Source: Burkholderiales bacterium JOSHI_001
GTDB taxonomy: Bacteria > Pseudomonadota > Gammaproteobacteria > Burkholderiales > Burkholderiaceae_C
Length of the DNA: 64,000 nucleotides
Direction of reading: 5' to 3'
NCBI GenBank assembly: GCA_000244995.1
Contig: CM001438.1
Location: 4,054,090 to 4,118,089, forward strand
The notes below the pieces were generated by a model, which made no database searches, had not been told where the DNA came from, and saw nothing but the letters and a program-made list of their open reading frames with translations. Each line of letters opens with the position of its first letter. The first letter of the stretch is position 1. Both the position numbers and the translations under genes were made by a program. This document shows positions 35,788-44,716 of the stretch, piece after piece.

Positions 35788-37005
35788 GTGCCCCTTTTCG
35801 ATCTGGCCGTCATCGGCGCCGGCGCGGCCGGCCTGTTTTGCGCCGCCTGTGCCGGCCAGCGCGGTCTGTCGGTGCTGCTGATCGACCATGCGCCCAAGCT
35901 GGCCGAGAAGATCCGCATCTCCGGCGGCGGGCGCTGCAACTTCACCAACCTGCAGACCAGCGGCGCCAACTTCCTGTCGGAGAACCCGCGCTTTTGCCGC
36001 TCGGCCCTGGCGCGCTACACACCGGCCGATTTCACCGACTTGCTGCGCGCCCACCGCATCGGCTTCCACGAAAAGCACCGCGGCCAGTTGTTCTGCGACG
36101 AAGGCAGTGAACGCATCATCCAGATGCTGGTGGACGAGTGCCAGGCTGGCCAGGTGCAACGCTGGCAACCTTGCGCGGTGGACACCGTGGGCTTGGTGGA
36201 TGGCGCCTTTGCACTGGCCACCGCGCGCGGCCCGGTGCGCGCGCGGCGCCTGGTGGTGGCCACCGGCGGGCTGTCCATACCGGCCATCGGCGCCAGCGAC
36301 TTCGGCCACCGCCTGGCGCGCCAGTTCGGGCACCGCATCGTGCCGCCCCGCCCCGCTTTGGTGCCGCTCACTTTCGACGCTGCCCAATGGTCGCCCTACG
36401 CCGCGCTGGCGGGGTTGGCGCTGGAGGTTGGCATCGCCACCGGCCAGGGCGCCACGCGCGGCCGCTTCACCGAAGACCTGCTCTTCACCCACCGCGGCCT
36501 GTCCGGCCCGGCGGTGCTGCAGATTTCCAGCTACTGGCAGCCGGGCACAGCCGTCACGCTGGACCTGACCGCGGGCGTCGACCTGGCCGCCGCACTGGCC
36601 GACGCCAAACGCAGCAGCAAACGCCAGCTGGCCACCGAACTGGCCCGCCACCTGCCGCAGCGCCTGGCAGACACCTGGCTGGCCGTGAACGGTGTCACGC
36701 CAGAGCGCGCCATGCCGGAATGCAAGGACCGCGACCTGGCCGCCTTGGCCCAGGGCCTGGCGCACTGGCCATTGGTTCCCACCGGCACCGAGGGCTACAA
36801 GAAGGCCGAGGTCACCGCCGGTGGGGTGGACACCCGCGAACTGGATTCGCGCAGCCTGGAAAGCCGCCTGCAGCCCGGGCTGCACTTCATTGGCGAGGTG
36901 GTGGACGTGACCGGCTGGCTGGGCGGCTACAACTTCCAGTGGGCCTGGGCCAGTGCCGCCGCCTGCGCCCAGGCCTGCGCCGACGCCCGGGCCGGGGTGG
37001 CTTGA
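35788..37005 (+). CDS. HI0933/BaiN-like FAD-dependent oxidoreductase
   Basis: This 405-residue flavoprotein has an N-terminal dinucleotide-binding motif (VIGAGAAGLFCA). The family hallmarks are KIRISGGGRCNFTN, the middle insertion with HEKHRGQLFCDEGSERII, and the C-terminal GGVDTREL plus FIGEVVDVTGWLGGYNFQWAWASA (in part). It starts with GTG at 35788, directly before the first strand. The reaction is not established for most members; a few reduce bile-acid intermediates. It lies between the siroheme gene and rpsU with no evident functional link. Confidence 0.87.
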   Translation: MPLFDLAVIGAGAAGLFCAACAGQRGLSVLLIDHAPKLAEKIRISGGGRCNFTNLQTSGANFLSENPRFCRSALARYTPADFTDLLRAHRIGFHEKHRGQLFCDEGSERIIQMLVDECQAGQVQRWQPCAVDTVGLVDGAFALATARGPVRARRLVVATGGLSIPAIGASDFGHRLARQFGHRIVPPRPALVPLTFDAAQWSPYAALAGLALEVGIATGQGATRGRFTEDLLFTHRGLSGPAVLQISSYWQPGTAVTLDLTAGVDLAAALADAKRSSKRQLATELARHLPQRLADTWLAVNGVTPERAMPECKDRDLAALAQGLAHWPLVPTGTEGYKKAEVTAGGVDTRELDSRSLESRLQPGLHFIGEVVDVTGWLGGYNFQWAWASAAACAQACADARAGVA

Positions 37006-37025
37006 GCCGGCCCGGCCCGAGCGAT

Positions 37026-37055
37026 TTGGAGGAAGCCCCGATTTCAGGCTAGAAT
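37026..37055 (+). promoter_or_regulatory. likely sigma-70 promoter of rpsU
   Basis: TTGGAG (37026-37031), an 18-base spacer and TAGAAT (37050-37055) lie 37 bases before the rpsU ATG. Confidence 0.5.
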
Positions 37056-37091
37056 CGCTGTCTTTGCTGGACAACCGCATCCCGAATACCA

Positions 37092-37304
37092 ATGACCACC
37101 ATTCGCGTCAAGGAAAACGAGCCGTTCGACGTGGCCCTGCGCCGCTTCAAGCGGACGATTGAAAAGCTGGGCCTGCTGACCGAACTGCGTGCTCGTGAGT
37201 TCTACGAAAAGCCCACTTCCGAGCGCAAGCGCAAGAAGGCCGCTGCCGTGAAGCGCCACTACAAGCGCGTTCGCAGCATGCAGCTGCCCAAGAAGCTGTA
37301 CTGA
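37092..37304 (+). CDS. rpsU: 30S ribosomal protein S21
   Basis: This 70-residue basic protein has the S21 sequence pattern ([23 protein letters not shown] in part; [25 protein letters not shown] in part). It binds near the 3' end of 16S rRNA and helps initiation. It has its own promoter and terminator and is followed by a YqeY-family gene, the usual betaproteobacterial order. Confidence 0.97.
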   Translation: MTTIRVKENEPFDVALRRFKRTIEKLGLLTELRAREFYEKPTSERKRKKAAAVKRHYKRVRSMQLPKKLY

Positions 37305-37330
37305 ACACCGCGGGTGCCAACCCGCCCCAC

Positions 37331-37363
37331 AAGCCCGCGCGGGATGCCGCCGCGGGCTTTTTG
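37331..37363 (+). terminator. rho-independent terminator after rpsU
   Basis: AAGCCCGCG (37331-37339), an 11-base loop, CGCGGGCTT (37351-37359) and a T-run form a strong stem. It ends 18 bases before the next ATG, so it may act as an attenuator between rpsU and the YqeY gene. Confidence 0.82.
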
Positions 37364-37380
37364 ACTTTCTGGAGTCCACC

Positions 37381-37839
37381 ATGTCCACCAGCCCGTCCCT
37401 GAAAGACCGCATCACCGAAGACATGAAGGCCGCCATGCGCGCCAAGGAGCCCGACCGCCTGGGCACCATCCGCATGCTGCTGGCCGCCATCAAGCAGCGC
37501 GAGGTGGACGAGCGCATCGCGCTGGACGACCTGGCCGTGGTGGGTGTGGTGGACAAGCTGATCAAGCAGCGCAAGGACTCGATCGCCGCCTTCCAACAGG
37601 CTGGCCGCGACGACTTGGTGGCCAAGGAAAGCGCCGAGGTGGTGGTGCTCAACGCCTACCTGCCGGCGCGCCTGTCGGCCGACGAGGTGGCGGCCGAGAT
37701 CGCGACCCTGGTGGCCGAGTTGGGGGCCACCGGCCCCGGCGACATGGGCAAGGTGATGGGCGCGGCCAAGGCCCGCCTGGCCGGCAAGGCCGACATGGGC
37801 CAGGTGTCGGCGGCGGTGAAGGCCGCCTTGTCGAAGTAA
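37381..37839 (+). CDS. yqeY: GatB/YqeY-domain protein
   Basis: This 152-residue protein carries the YqeY domain, related to the C-terminal tRNA-binding domain of the amidotransferase subunit GatB. Motifs include LKDRITEDMKAAMRAKEPDRLGTIRMLLAAIK (in part: MKAAMRAKEPDRLGTIRML), LPARLSADEV and GDMGKVMGAAKARLAGKADM (in part). CTGGAG at 37369-37374 serves as ribosome binding site. It regularly follows rpsU; a role in tRNA or amidation quality control has been suggested but not shown. Confidence 0.93.
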   Translation: MSTSPSLKDRITEDMKAAMRAKEPDRLGTIRMLLAAIKQREVDERIALDDLAVVGVVDKLIKQRKDSIAAFQQAGRDDLVAKESAEVVVLNAYLPARLSADEVAAEIATLVAELGATGPGDMGKVMGAAKARLAGKADMGQVSAAVKAALSK

Positions 37840-37870
37840 GGTTGCGGCTTTCCTTGTGGAGCCCCCACCG

Positions 37871-38221
37871 ATGAACCCGAACCTGCTGCCCGCGCGCCCC
37901 ATTGCCGACGACGTCAGTGTGGCCCCGCAGCTCACCCCCGAGGCCATGGCCGAGGCCGCGCGCGCCGGCTTCAAGAGCGTGGTCAACAACCGGCCCGACT
38001 TCGAGCACGGCCCCGACCAACCCACGCATGCCGCCATGCAGGCGGCGGCCGAGGCGGCGGGCCTGGCCTATCGCTTCCTGCCGGTGGCCGGTGGCTACCA
38101 GTCGCCGGAAGAAATTGCGGCCTTCGCCAGCCTGCTGGCCGAACTGCCGCGACCCTTGCTGTGCTTCTGCCGGTCCGGTGCGCGCAGCACCCGGCTGTAC
38201 CAGCAGGCCATCCAGGGCTGA
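37871..38221 (+). CDS. TIGR01244-family phosphatase-like/sulfurtransferase-like protein
   Basis: This 116-residue protein has the dual-specificity-phosphatase-like fold. It shows the active-site loop CRSGARST near residue 104 (Cys-x5-Arg pattern) and the upstream GFKSVVNNRPDFE segment carrying the general-acid region. Members are found alone or fused to Blh/ETHE-type sulfur enzymes and are sometimes annotated as sulfurtransferases. The ATG at 37871 is preferred over one fifteen bases upstream because the family starts near here. A GGGGGTGAGCCCCC inverted repeat follows the stop. Confidence 0.82.
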   Translation: MNPNLLPARPIADDVSVAPQLTPEAMAEAARAGFKSVVNNRPDFEHGPDQPTHAAMQAAAEAAGLAYRFLPVAGGYQSPEEIAAFASLLAELPRPLLCFCRSGARSTRLYQQAIQG

Positions 38222-38311
38222 ACGCCCCGACCCCGGGGGTGAGCCCCCATGTTCTATCGCCCTGGCCTTTCTAGAATCCGCGCCAGCGCCTCATGGCGCA
38301 CAGGAGACTTC

Positions 38312-38917
38312 GTGAACGGATTGCTAAAGATCTCAGGGGCAGTAGACACCCTCAACGAGTGGTTGGGCCGCCTGATCATGTGGCTGGTGCTGGGCGCGGT
38401 GCTCATCAGCGCGGGCAACGCCATTGTGCGCAAGGCCTTCAACATCGGCTCGAACGCCTTCCTGGAAATCCAGTGGTACCTGTTCGCCGGCGTTTTCATG
38501 CTGGGCGTCGGCTACGTGATGCTGAAGAATGCGCATGTGCGCATTGACTTCATCTCTTCCAAACTGTCCAAGCGCACCAACGCCATCATCGACGCCATCG
38601 GCATCGTCATCTTCACCATCCCGCTGTCGCTGATCATGGTCGACCTGGGCTGGCCGCTGTTCCAGCGCGCCTGGGTGTCGGGTGAAATGAGCCAGAACGC
38701 CGGCGGCCTGATCCGCTGGCCGGTGCTGCTGCTGGTGCCGGTGGGTTTTGCCATCCTGGCGCTGCAGGCGCTCTCGGAACTGATCAAGCGCGTGGCCTTC
38801 CTCACCGGCCACCGGGCCGAGCCTTTCTCGGTGGAACACGAAAAATCCGCCGAAGAACTGCTGGCCGAAGAGCTGGCGGCCGAGGCCGAGAAAAAGAACC
38901 TGGCCGGAGCGAACTGA
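38312..38917 (+). CDS. dctQ: TRAP transporter small permease (DctQ)
   Basis: This 201-residue membrane protein has four hydrophobic helices (DTLNEWLGRLIMWLVLGAVL in part; EIQWYLFAGVFMLGVGYVML in part). It continues with VRIDFISSKLSKR after helix two, typical of DctQ, and has a charged C-terminal tail. AGGAGA at 38302-38307 identifies GTG at 38312 as the start; the longer upstream reading is unlikely. A TAGAAT -10-like box lies at 38272-38277. It is one base from dctM. The matching receptor is probably the convergent dctP at 40825. Confidence 0.9.
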   Translation: MNGLLKISGAVDTLNEWLGRLIMWLVLGAVLISAGNAIVRKAFNIGSNAFLEIQWYLFAGVFMLGVGYVMLKNAHVRIDFISSKLSKRTNAIIDAIGIVIFTIPLSLIMVDLGWPLFQRAWVSGEMSQNAGGLIRWPVLLLVPVGFAILALQALSELIKRVAFLTGHRAEPFSVEHEKSAEELLAEELAAEAEKKNLAGAN

Positions 38918-38918
38918 C

Positions 38919-40757
38919 ATGGTGGCCTTCATCACCGAGAACTTCGTTCCGCTGCTCTTCACCGGGCTGCTGTTCTTCCTGCTCACCGGCATTCCGGTGG
39001 CTTTCGGCCTGGCGGCCACCGGCCTGCTGTTCGGCTACATCGGCATGTCGGTGGACCTGTTCAGTTCCAACCTGTTCCAGGCCCTGCCGCAGCGGGTGTT
39101 CGGCATCATGCAGAACGACACCCTGCTGGCCATTCCCTTCTTCACGTTCATGGGCATCATCCTGGAACGCTCCGGCATGGCCGAGGATTTACTCGAGACC
39201 GTGGGCCAGGTGTTCGGCCCGGTGCGCGGCGGCCTGGCCATTGCGGTCATCCTGGTGGGCGCGCTGCTGGCCGCCACCACCGGCGTGGTGGCCGCAGCGG
39301 TCATCAGCATGGGCCTGATCTCGCTGCCCATCATGCTGCGCTACGGCTACAACCGCACCATCGCCACCGGCACCATCACCGCCAGCGGCACGCTGGCACA
39401 GGCCATACCGCCGTCGCTGGTGCTGATCGTGCTGGCCGACCAGCTGGGCCGCAGCGTGGGCGACATGTACGCCGGGGCCCTGATTCCGGGCCTTCTGCTG
39501 GTGGGCCTGTACATCAGCTTCGTGCTGGCCGTGGCGGTGCTGCGCCCATCCTGGGTGCCGGCGCTGCCGACCGAGGCGCGCATCTACCGTGAAGAAAACG
39601 GCGCCAGCGGCCACAAGTCGCTGCTGGCCCTGCTGGTGGTGTGCGGCGTGGCGGGCTGGGCCTGGGCCCAGGTGCACAACGGCCTGATGAAAAGCTGGAC
39701 CGGGCGCGTCACCGAAGCGCCGGGCGACGAGGTGCTGATCCTGTCGCTGACCATCTCTTCGCTGCTGGCCCTGGCATTGGCGCTGGCCAACAAGGGGCTG
39801 AAGCTGGGGCTGCTGTCGCGGCTGGCGCAGCAGGTCACCTTCGTGCTGATTCCGCCGCTGGTGCTGATCTTCCTGGTGCTGGGCACCATCTTCCTGGGCG
39901 TGGCCACGCCCACCGAAGGCGGCGCCATGGGTGCCCTGGGTGCGCTGATCATGGCCTTCGGCCGCCGCCGCCTGAACGGCAAGCTGATGAAGCAGGCGCT
40001 GGACAGCACCGCGCGACTGTCCACCTTCGTGCTGTTCATCCTGATCGGCTCCACGGTGTTCAGCTTCACGTTCAACGCGGCCGATGGCCACCTGTGGGTG
40101 GAACACCTGTTCGCCAACATGCCAGGTGGCGCGCTGGGCTTCCTGATCGTGGTGAACATCCTGGTGTTCATCCTGGGCTGCTTCATCGACTTCTTCGAGA
40201 TCGCCTTCATCGTCATACCCATGCTGGCGCCGGTGGCCGAAAAGCTGCTGCCCAGCATGTTCCCGCCCGGCACGCCGGTGGATGCCATCATGGTGTGGTT
40301 CGGCGTGGTGATTGCCATGAACCTGCAGACCAGCTTCCTGACGCCGCCGTTCGGATTCGCGCTGTTCTACCTGCGCAGCGTGGCGGCGAAGAAGGACTAC
40401 AAGGACCGCGTCACCGGCGAAACCATCCCGGCGGTGACCACGCCGCAGATCTACAAGGGCAGCATCGCCTTCATCGTGCTGCAGCTCATCATGGTGGGCT
40501 TTGTCATCGCCTACCCCGGGCTGGTGACCGGCGGCATCGGTGAAACGGTGAAGATCGACGCCGACAAGGCGCTGCAGGAAATGGGCATGCCGGCACGCGA
40601 CGCCCCCGTGGCGCCGCCCACCCTGGAAGCGCCCGTGGCGCCGTCCGGCGGCGGCGCATCGGCGGCCAGCGAGCCCACCGCCGCCAACGCTGCGGACGAC
40701 GCCATGAAGGCCGTGCAGGACGCCTTGAAAAACGACGCCGCGGGCAAGAAGCCCTGA
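38919..40757 (+). CDS. dctM: TRAP transporter large permease (DctM), long form
   Basis: This 612-residue membrane protein is much longer than the usual ~430. It has TRAP-M signatures (LTGIPVAFGLAATGLLFG, IPFFTFMGIILERSGMAEDLL, ASGTLAQAIPPSLVLIVLAD in part, GVATPTEGGAMGALGALI). There is an extra hydrophobic insertion in the middle (around residues 205-310) and a C-terminal Ala/Pro-rich tail of about 50 residues. The long form is typical of transporters for 2-oxo acids or related compounds with TakP-like receptors, matching the dctP at 40825. It is followed by a terminator shared with that convergent gene. Confidence 0.9.
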   Translation: MVAFITENFVPLLFTGLLFFLLTGIPVAFGLAATGLLFGYIGMSVDLFSSNLFQALPQRVFGIMQNDTLLAIPFFTFMGIILERSGMAEDLLETVGQVFGPVRGGLAIAVILVGALLAATTGVVAAAVISMGLISLPIMLRYGYNRTIATGTITASGTLAQAIPPSLVLIVLADQLGRSVGDMYAGALIPGLLLVGLYISFVLAVAVLRPSWVPALPTEARIYREENGASGHKSLLALLVVCGVAGWAWAQVHNGLMKSWTGRVTEAPGDEVLILSLTISSLLALALALANKGLKLGLLSRLAQQVTFVLIPPLVLIFLVLGTIFLGVATPTEGGAMGALGALIMAFGRRRLNGKLMKQALDSTARLSTFVLFILIGSTVFSFTFNAADGHLWVEHLFANMPGGALGFLIVVNILVFILGCFIDFFEIAFIVIPMLAPVAEKLLPSMFPPGTPVDAIMVWFGVVIAMNLQTSFLTPPFGFALFYLRSVAAKKDYKDRVTGETIPAVTTPQIYKGSIAFIVLQLIMVGFVIAYPGLVTGGIGETVKIDADKALQEMGMPARDAPVAPPTLEAPVAPSGGGASAASEPTAANAADDAMKAVQDALKNDAAGKKP

Positions 40758-40776
40758 CATCGGTGGCCGAAAAAAA

Positions 40777-40799
40777 GGGCCCCGAAGATTCGGGGCCCC
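40777..40799. terminator. bidirectional rho-independent terminator
   Basis: GGGCCCCGA, a short loop and TCGGGGCCC form a strong stem flanked by an A-run on the left and CTTCT on the right. It ends both dctM and the convergent dctP. Confidence 0.85.
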
Positions 40800-40824
40800 T
40801 TCTCCATTTCGGATCGACAGGTTC

Positions 40825-41904
40825 TTACAGCTTCTGGCGCTGCATGAAGTCGTCGAAGCTGGCTTCGGTGAAACGGAACCACAGGTTGGCGTCGCGGCGG
40901 AACGCGCTGTAGTCGTCGTACACCTTCTTCCAGTTCGGGTTCTTGGCGCCGATCTCGCTGTACAGCGCCATGGCTTCCTTGAAGGCCGCGTCCATCAGGT
41001 CCTTCGGGAACGGGAACAGCTTGGCGCCACCGGCCACCAAGGTCTTCAATGCGGCGGCGTTCTTGCCGTCGTACTTGGCCTGCATGTCCACATGCGCGTA
41101 GGCCGAGGCCGCCTCGATGATGGCCTTGTTCTCGGCCGACAGCCCTTCATAGGCCTTGCTGTTCACGTACAGGTCCAACTGCGGGCCGCCTTCCCACCAG
41201 CCGGGGTAGGCGTAGAACGGGGCCACCTTGTTGAAACCCAGCTTCAGGTCGTCGTACGGGCCCACCCATTCGGCCGCGTCGATGGTGCCCTTTTCCAGCG
41301 CCTGGTAGATCTCGCCGCCAGGGATGTTCTGCGGCACGCCGCCGATGCGTTCCACCACCTTGCCGGCGAAGCCGCCAACGCGGAACTTGGTGCCCTTGAA
41401 GTCGGCCAGCGACTTGATTTCCTTGCGGAACCAGCCACCCATCTGGGCCCCGGTGTTGCCCATGGGGAAGTTGATGATGTTGTAGGGCTTGTAGAAGTCG
41501 CGCATCAACTTCAGGCCGTTGCCTTCGAACATCCAGGACGTCATCTGGCGGCTGTTCAGGCCGAATGGAATGGCGCAGCCCAGTGCGAAGGTTTCGTCCT
41601 TGCCGAAGAAGTAGTAGGGCGCGGTATTCGCCATTTCCACCGTGCCGGCCTGGATGGCGTCCACCACGCCGAAGGCGGGTACCAGTTCGCCAGGCGCGTG
41701 AGTGGTGATCTGGAACTTGCCTCCCGACAGGTCCTTCACCTTGGCGGCGAAGACGTCGTTCACGCCGAACAGCGTGTCCAGGCTCTTGGGGAAGCTGGAC
41801 GTCAGACGCCAGCGGATGTTGGCCTGTGCGTGAACGGCCGGGGCCACGCCCGCCGCCAGCACGCCGGCCAGACCGGCGCTACGAACAAAGGAACGACGTT
41901 CCAT
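40825..41904 (-). CDS. dctP: TRAP transporter substrate-binding protein (TakP-like)
   Basis: This 359-residue periplasmic receptor starts MERRSFVRSAGLAGVLAAG, a twin-arginine (RRSFVR) signal, so it is probably exported folded by Tat. The body (RWRLTSSFPKSLDTLFGVND in part, DAIQAGTVEMANTAPYYFFGK in part, FKGTKFRVGGFAGKV, AAEWVGPYDDLKLGFNKVA) resembles TakP, which binds 2-oxo acids with a sodium ion. AAGGAG precedes the ATG. It is convergent with dctQ-dctM instead of heading that operon. In the 152-base region upstream, a small GGGGTAAAACCCC hairpin and a TAGAAT box on the minus strand can be seen. Confidence 0.92.
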   Translation of the reverse strand: MERRSFVRSAGLAGVLAAGVAPAVHAQANIRWRLTSSFPKSLDTLFGVNDVFAAKVKDLSGGKFQITTHAPGELVPAFGVVDAIQAGTVEMANTAPYYFFGKDETFALGCAIPFGLNSRQMTSWMFEGNGLKLMRDFYKPYNIINFPMGNTGAQMGGWFRKEIKSLADFKGTKFRVGGFAGKVVERIGGVPQNIPGGEIYQALEKGTIDAAEWVGPYDDLKLGFNKVAPFYAYPGWWEGGPQLDLYVNSKAYEGLSAENKAIIEAASAYAHVDMQAKYDGKNAAALKTLVAGGAKLFPFPKDLMDAAFKEAMALYSEIGAKNPNWKKVYDDYSAFRRDANLWFRFTEASFDDFMQRQKL

Positions 41905-42056
41905 GCAGAACTCCTTGGCAAATTTGCAGTAGAGAAGACGCCGAAATTCTAGGAGGCGGCGACACCCCCCCACCGGGGTTTTACCCCGACAACGTTGATA
42001 TTGGTCTGTGTGAACCTGGTGGTGGCGGGCACCCCATGGGCACCCAAACCGGGGGG

Positions 42057-43430
42057 TCAGGAACCGGCCAACTTCATGCGGCCCAGCAGCACCGTGCCCA
42101 GGGTCTTGCCGCCGGTGGTGTATTCGTCGGCGCCCACGGCTTCGATGCTGCGCAGCATGTCCTTCAGGTTGCCGGCGATGGTGATTTCATGCACCGGGTG
42201 CACGATGCGGCCACCTTCCACCCAGTAGCCGCTGGCGCCGCGCGAGTAGTCGCCCGTGACGTAGTTCACGCCCTGGCCCATCAGTTCGGTGACAAACAGG
42301 CCCCGGCCCAGCTTGCGCAGCATGGCCGGCAGGTCGTCGCCCGGCTGGGTGTGGCGGCTGGACAGGCGCAGGTTCTGCGAGCCCCCCGCATGCCCCGTGG
42401 TGCGCTTGCCCAGCTTGCGCGCCGAGTAGCTGGACAGGAACCAGCCCTGCACCACGCCGGCGTCCACCACGCGCCGCTTCGTCGTGCGCACGCCTTCGTC
42501 GTCGAACGGGGCGCTGGCCTTGCCCTTGGGCAGGTGCGGGTCCTCGTCGATGTCGATGTGGCTGGCCAGCACCTGCTGCCCCAGGCTGTCGGGCAGGAAG
42601 GTGGCCTTGCGGTACAGCGCCCCGCCGCTGGTGGCCTGCACATAGGCACCCAGCAGGCCGGCGGCCAGGGTGTTCTCGAACAGCACCGGCACTTCGCGGG
42701 TGCTGATCTTGCGCGCGTTCAGCCGGCTGAGCGAACGCTCGGCCGCGTAGCGGCCCACCGCTTCGGGCGTGGCCAGTTCGTGGGCGTCGCGCATGCTGCT
42801 GTACCAGGCGTCGCGCTCCATCAGCGAGCCGCGCCCGGCGATGGGTGCCACCGAAATGGAATGGCGCGAACTGGCAAAGCCGCCGCGAAAGCCGCGGCTG
42901 TTGCCGGCCCAGAAGTGGGACTGCTGCGCCGACACCCCCGCGCCTTCGGAATTGGTGATGCGGCGGTCGGTGTCGAAGGCGGCCTGTTCGCAGCGCCGAC
43001 TGAGCTCGGCCGCCATTTCGCCGGTCAGGTCCCAGGGATGGAACAGGTCCAGGTCGCGCGTGGCTTCTTCGGGCGTGGCCAGGTCGGCCGCGTCGGGCAG
43101 GCCGGCGGCCGGGTCCTCGGCGGTGAAGCGGGCGATGTCGTAGGCCGCGCGCACCGTCTGCGCCAGCGCGGCGCTGGAGAAGTCGGACGTGCTGGCGTTG
43201 CCGCGGCGCTGGCCCAGGTAGACGGTGACGCCGATGCTCTTGTCGCGGTTGCGTTCGACGTTTTCCACCTCGCCCTTGCGCACCGACACCGACAGGCCCA
43301 CGCCTTCGGACACTTCGGCCGCCGCGTCGCTGGCGCCCAGGCGCTTGGCCAGGCCCAGGGTTTCGTCCACCAGGCTCTTGAATTGCTCGGGGCTGTAGGC
43401 AAAGCCCCGGGGGGCGCTGGAGTCGGACAT
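42057..43430 (-). CDS. pmbA: metalloprotease PmbA/TldE homologue
   Basis: This 457-residue member of the TldD/PmbA family forms, with TldD, a protease that matures peptides such as microcin B17 and degrades antitoxins. Signatures: EVSEGVGLSVSVRKGEVENVERN (in part), VYLGQRRGNASTSDF, FDDEGVRTTKRRVVDAGVVQGW (in part), LGKRTTGHAGG and VTGDYSRGASGYWVEGG. PmbA lacks the zinc HExxxH of TldD, as here. It diverges from darP, a widely conserved pairing in proteobacteria. Confidence 0.94.
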   Translation of the reverse strand: MSDSSAPRGFAYSPEQFKSLVDETLGLAKRLGASDAAAEVSEGVGLSVSVRKGEVENVERNRDKSIGVTVYLGQRRGNASTSDFSSAALAQTVRAAYDIARFTAEDPAAGLPDAADLATPEEATRDLDLFHPWDLTGEMAAELSRRCEQAAFDTDRRITNSEGAGVSAQQSHFWAGNSRGFRGGFASSRHSISVAPIAGRGSLMERDAWYSSMRDAHELATPEAVGRYAAERSLSRLNARKISTREVPVLFENTLAAGLLGAYVQATSGGALYRKATFLPDSLGQQVLASHIDIDEDPHLPKGKASAPFDDEGVRTTKRRVVDAGVVQGWFLSSYSARKLGKRTTGHAGGSQNLRLSSRHTQPGDDLPAMLRKLGRGLFVTELMGQGVNYVTGDYSRGASGYWVEGGRIVHPVHEITIAGNLKDMLRSIEAVGADEYTTGGKTLGTVLLGRMKLAGS

Positions 43431-43491
43431 GGGTGTTTGCGGCGTGGTGCGGACGGTTGAGCCGAAGCGGTTGCTTATCATAGCCAGCACC

Positions 43492-44106
43492 ATGCCCCGC
43501 GCCCCGAAGAAGCTGCCCCCTGCCGACGACCCCTCCCTGGACGACCTGGATCCGGACGACAGCGACGCCGGCGAACCCCTGCTGGAAGGCGACGCGCCGC
43601 CACGCCTGACCCGCAGCCAGCGCCCCAGCCGCACCCAGCGCAAGAATCAAAGCCAGGACCTGCAGGCCCTGGGCGAAGAACTGGCCGCGCTGCCGGTGCA
43701 CCGCCTGGACGCCGCACCCATGCCCGACATCCTGCGCGAGGCCTTTGCCGAACTGCGCCGCACGCGCAGCTTCGAAGGCAAACGGCGCCAGATGCAGTAC
43801 ATCGGCAAATTGATGCGCCGCGCCGACCCCGAGCCGCTGCGCGAGGCGGTGGCCGCCTTCAAGCTGCCGTCGGCCGAAGAGACCTTGCGCCTGCACCAGG
43901 CCGAGGCCTGGCGCGAACAGCTCATTGCCGACGACGCTGCGCTGACGCGCTGGGCCGCCGAATACCCGCACAGCGACCTGCAGCAACTGCGCAGCCTGAT
44001 CCGCGCCGCCCGCAAGGAAGCCCTGCTGCCGCTGGAGCGGCGCCAGCCCCGCCCCTACCGCGAGCTGTTCCAGTTCATCAAACCGCTGCTGGCCGCCCCG
44101 GCCTGA
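43492..44106 (+). CDS. darP: ribosome-associated protein DarP (YjgA/DUF615)
   Basis: This 204-residue DUF615 protein has an acidic disordered N-terminus (PSLDDLDPDDSDAGEPLLEGD). The conserved helical body follows (SRTQRKNQSQDLQALGEELAAL in part, RRTRSFEGKRRQMQYIGKLMR in part, PYRELFQFIKPLL). E. coli DarP helps late 50S assembly. It lies divergent to pmbA and six bases before mog. Confidence 0.92.
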   Translation: MPRAPKKLPPADDPSLDDLDPDDSDAGEPLLEGDAPPRLTRSQRPSRTQRKNQSQDLQALGEELAALPVHRLDAAPMPDILREAFAELRRTRSFEGKRRQMQYIGKLMRRADPEPLREAVAAFKLPSAEETLRLHQAEAWREQLIADDAALTRWAAEYPHSDLQQLRSLIRAARKEALLPLERRQPRPYRELFQFIKPLLAAPA

Positions 44107-44112
44107 CCCCCC

Positions 44113-44703
44113 ATGAGCAACTTCGACCCCCTTCGCATCGGCCTGGTGTCGGTGAGCGACCGCGCGTCCAGCGGCGTGTACGAAGACAAGGGCATCCCGG
44201 CCCTGAAAGATTGGCTGACGCGCGCGCTGCGCAACCCCATCACCTGGGAAACGCGGCTGATTCCCGACGAGCAGGAAGGCATCAGCGCTGCGCTGAAAGA
44301 CCTGGTGGACAACGCGAAGTGCGACCTGGTCCTGACCACCGGCGGCACCGGCCCCGCGCTGCGTGATGTGACGCCGGAAGCCACGCTGGCCGTGGCCGAC
44401 AAGCTGATGCCGGGCTTCGGCGAGCAGATGCGCCAGATCAGCCTGAACTTCGTGCCCACGGCCATCCTCAGCCGCCAGGTGGCGGTGGTGCGCGGCAAGG
44501 TGCTCATCATCAACCTGCCCGGCCAGCCCAAGAGCATTGCCGAAACGCTGGAGGGCTTGCCGAAGGCCTCGCCGCCGGTGCATGGCATCTTCGCCGCCGT
44601 GCCCTATTGCACCGACCTGATCGGCGGACCCTACATCGAGACCGACCCGGCGGTGGTGGCGGCCTGGCGGCCCAAGACCGCGGTGCGGCCGGCCAAGGCC
44701 TGA
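44113..44703 (+). CDS. mog: molybdopterin adenylyltransferase
   Basis: This 196-residue MogA-family enzyme adenylylates molybdopterin before molybdenum insertion. Signatures: LVSVSDRASSGVYEDKGIPAL (in part), CDLVLTTGGTGPALRDVTPEA (in part) and INLPGQPKSIAETLEGL. It starts seven bases after the darP stop. The nitrate reductase NasA in this window needs the resulting cofactor. Confidence 0.93.
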   Translation: MSNFDPLRIGLVSVSDRASSGVYEDKGIPALKDWLTRALRNPITWETRLIPDEQEGISAALKDLVDNAKCDLVLTTGGTGPALRDVTPEATLAVADKLMPGFGEQMRQISLNFVPTAILSRQVAVVRGKVLIINLPGQPKSIAETLEGLPKASPPVHGIFAAVPYCTDLIGGPYIETDPAVVAAWRPKTAVRPAKA

Positions 44704-44716
44704 GCGGCGCAGGCCG

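Noticed and set aside
39189-40760. A 523-codon minus-strand frame opposite dctM, rich in His and Gln
   Set aside because: It is the complement of hydrophobic membrane segments and has no family similarity.
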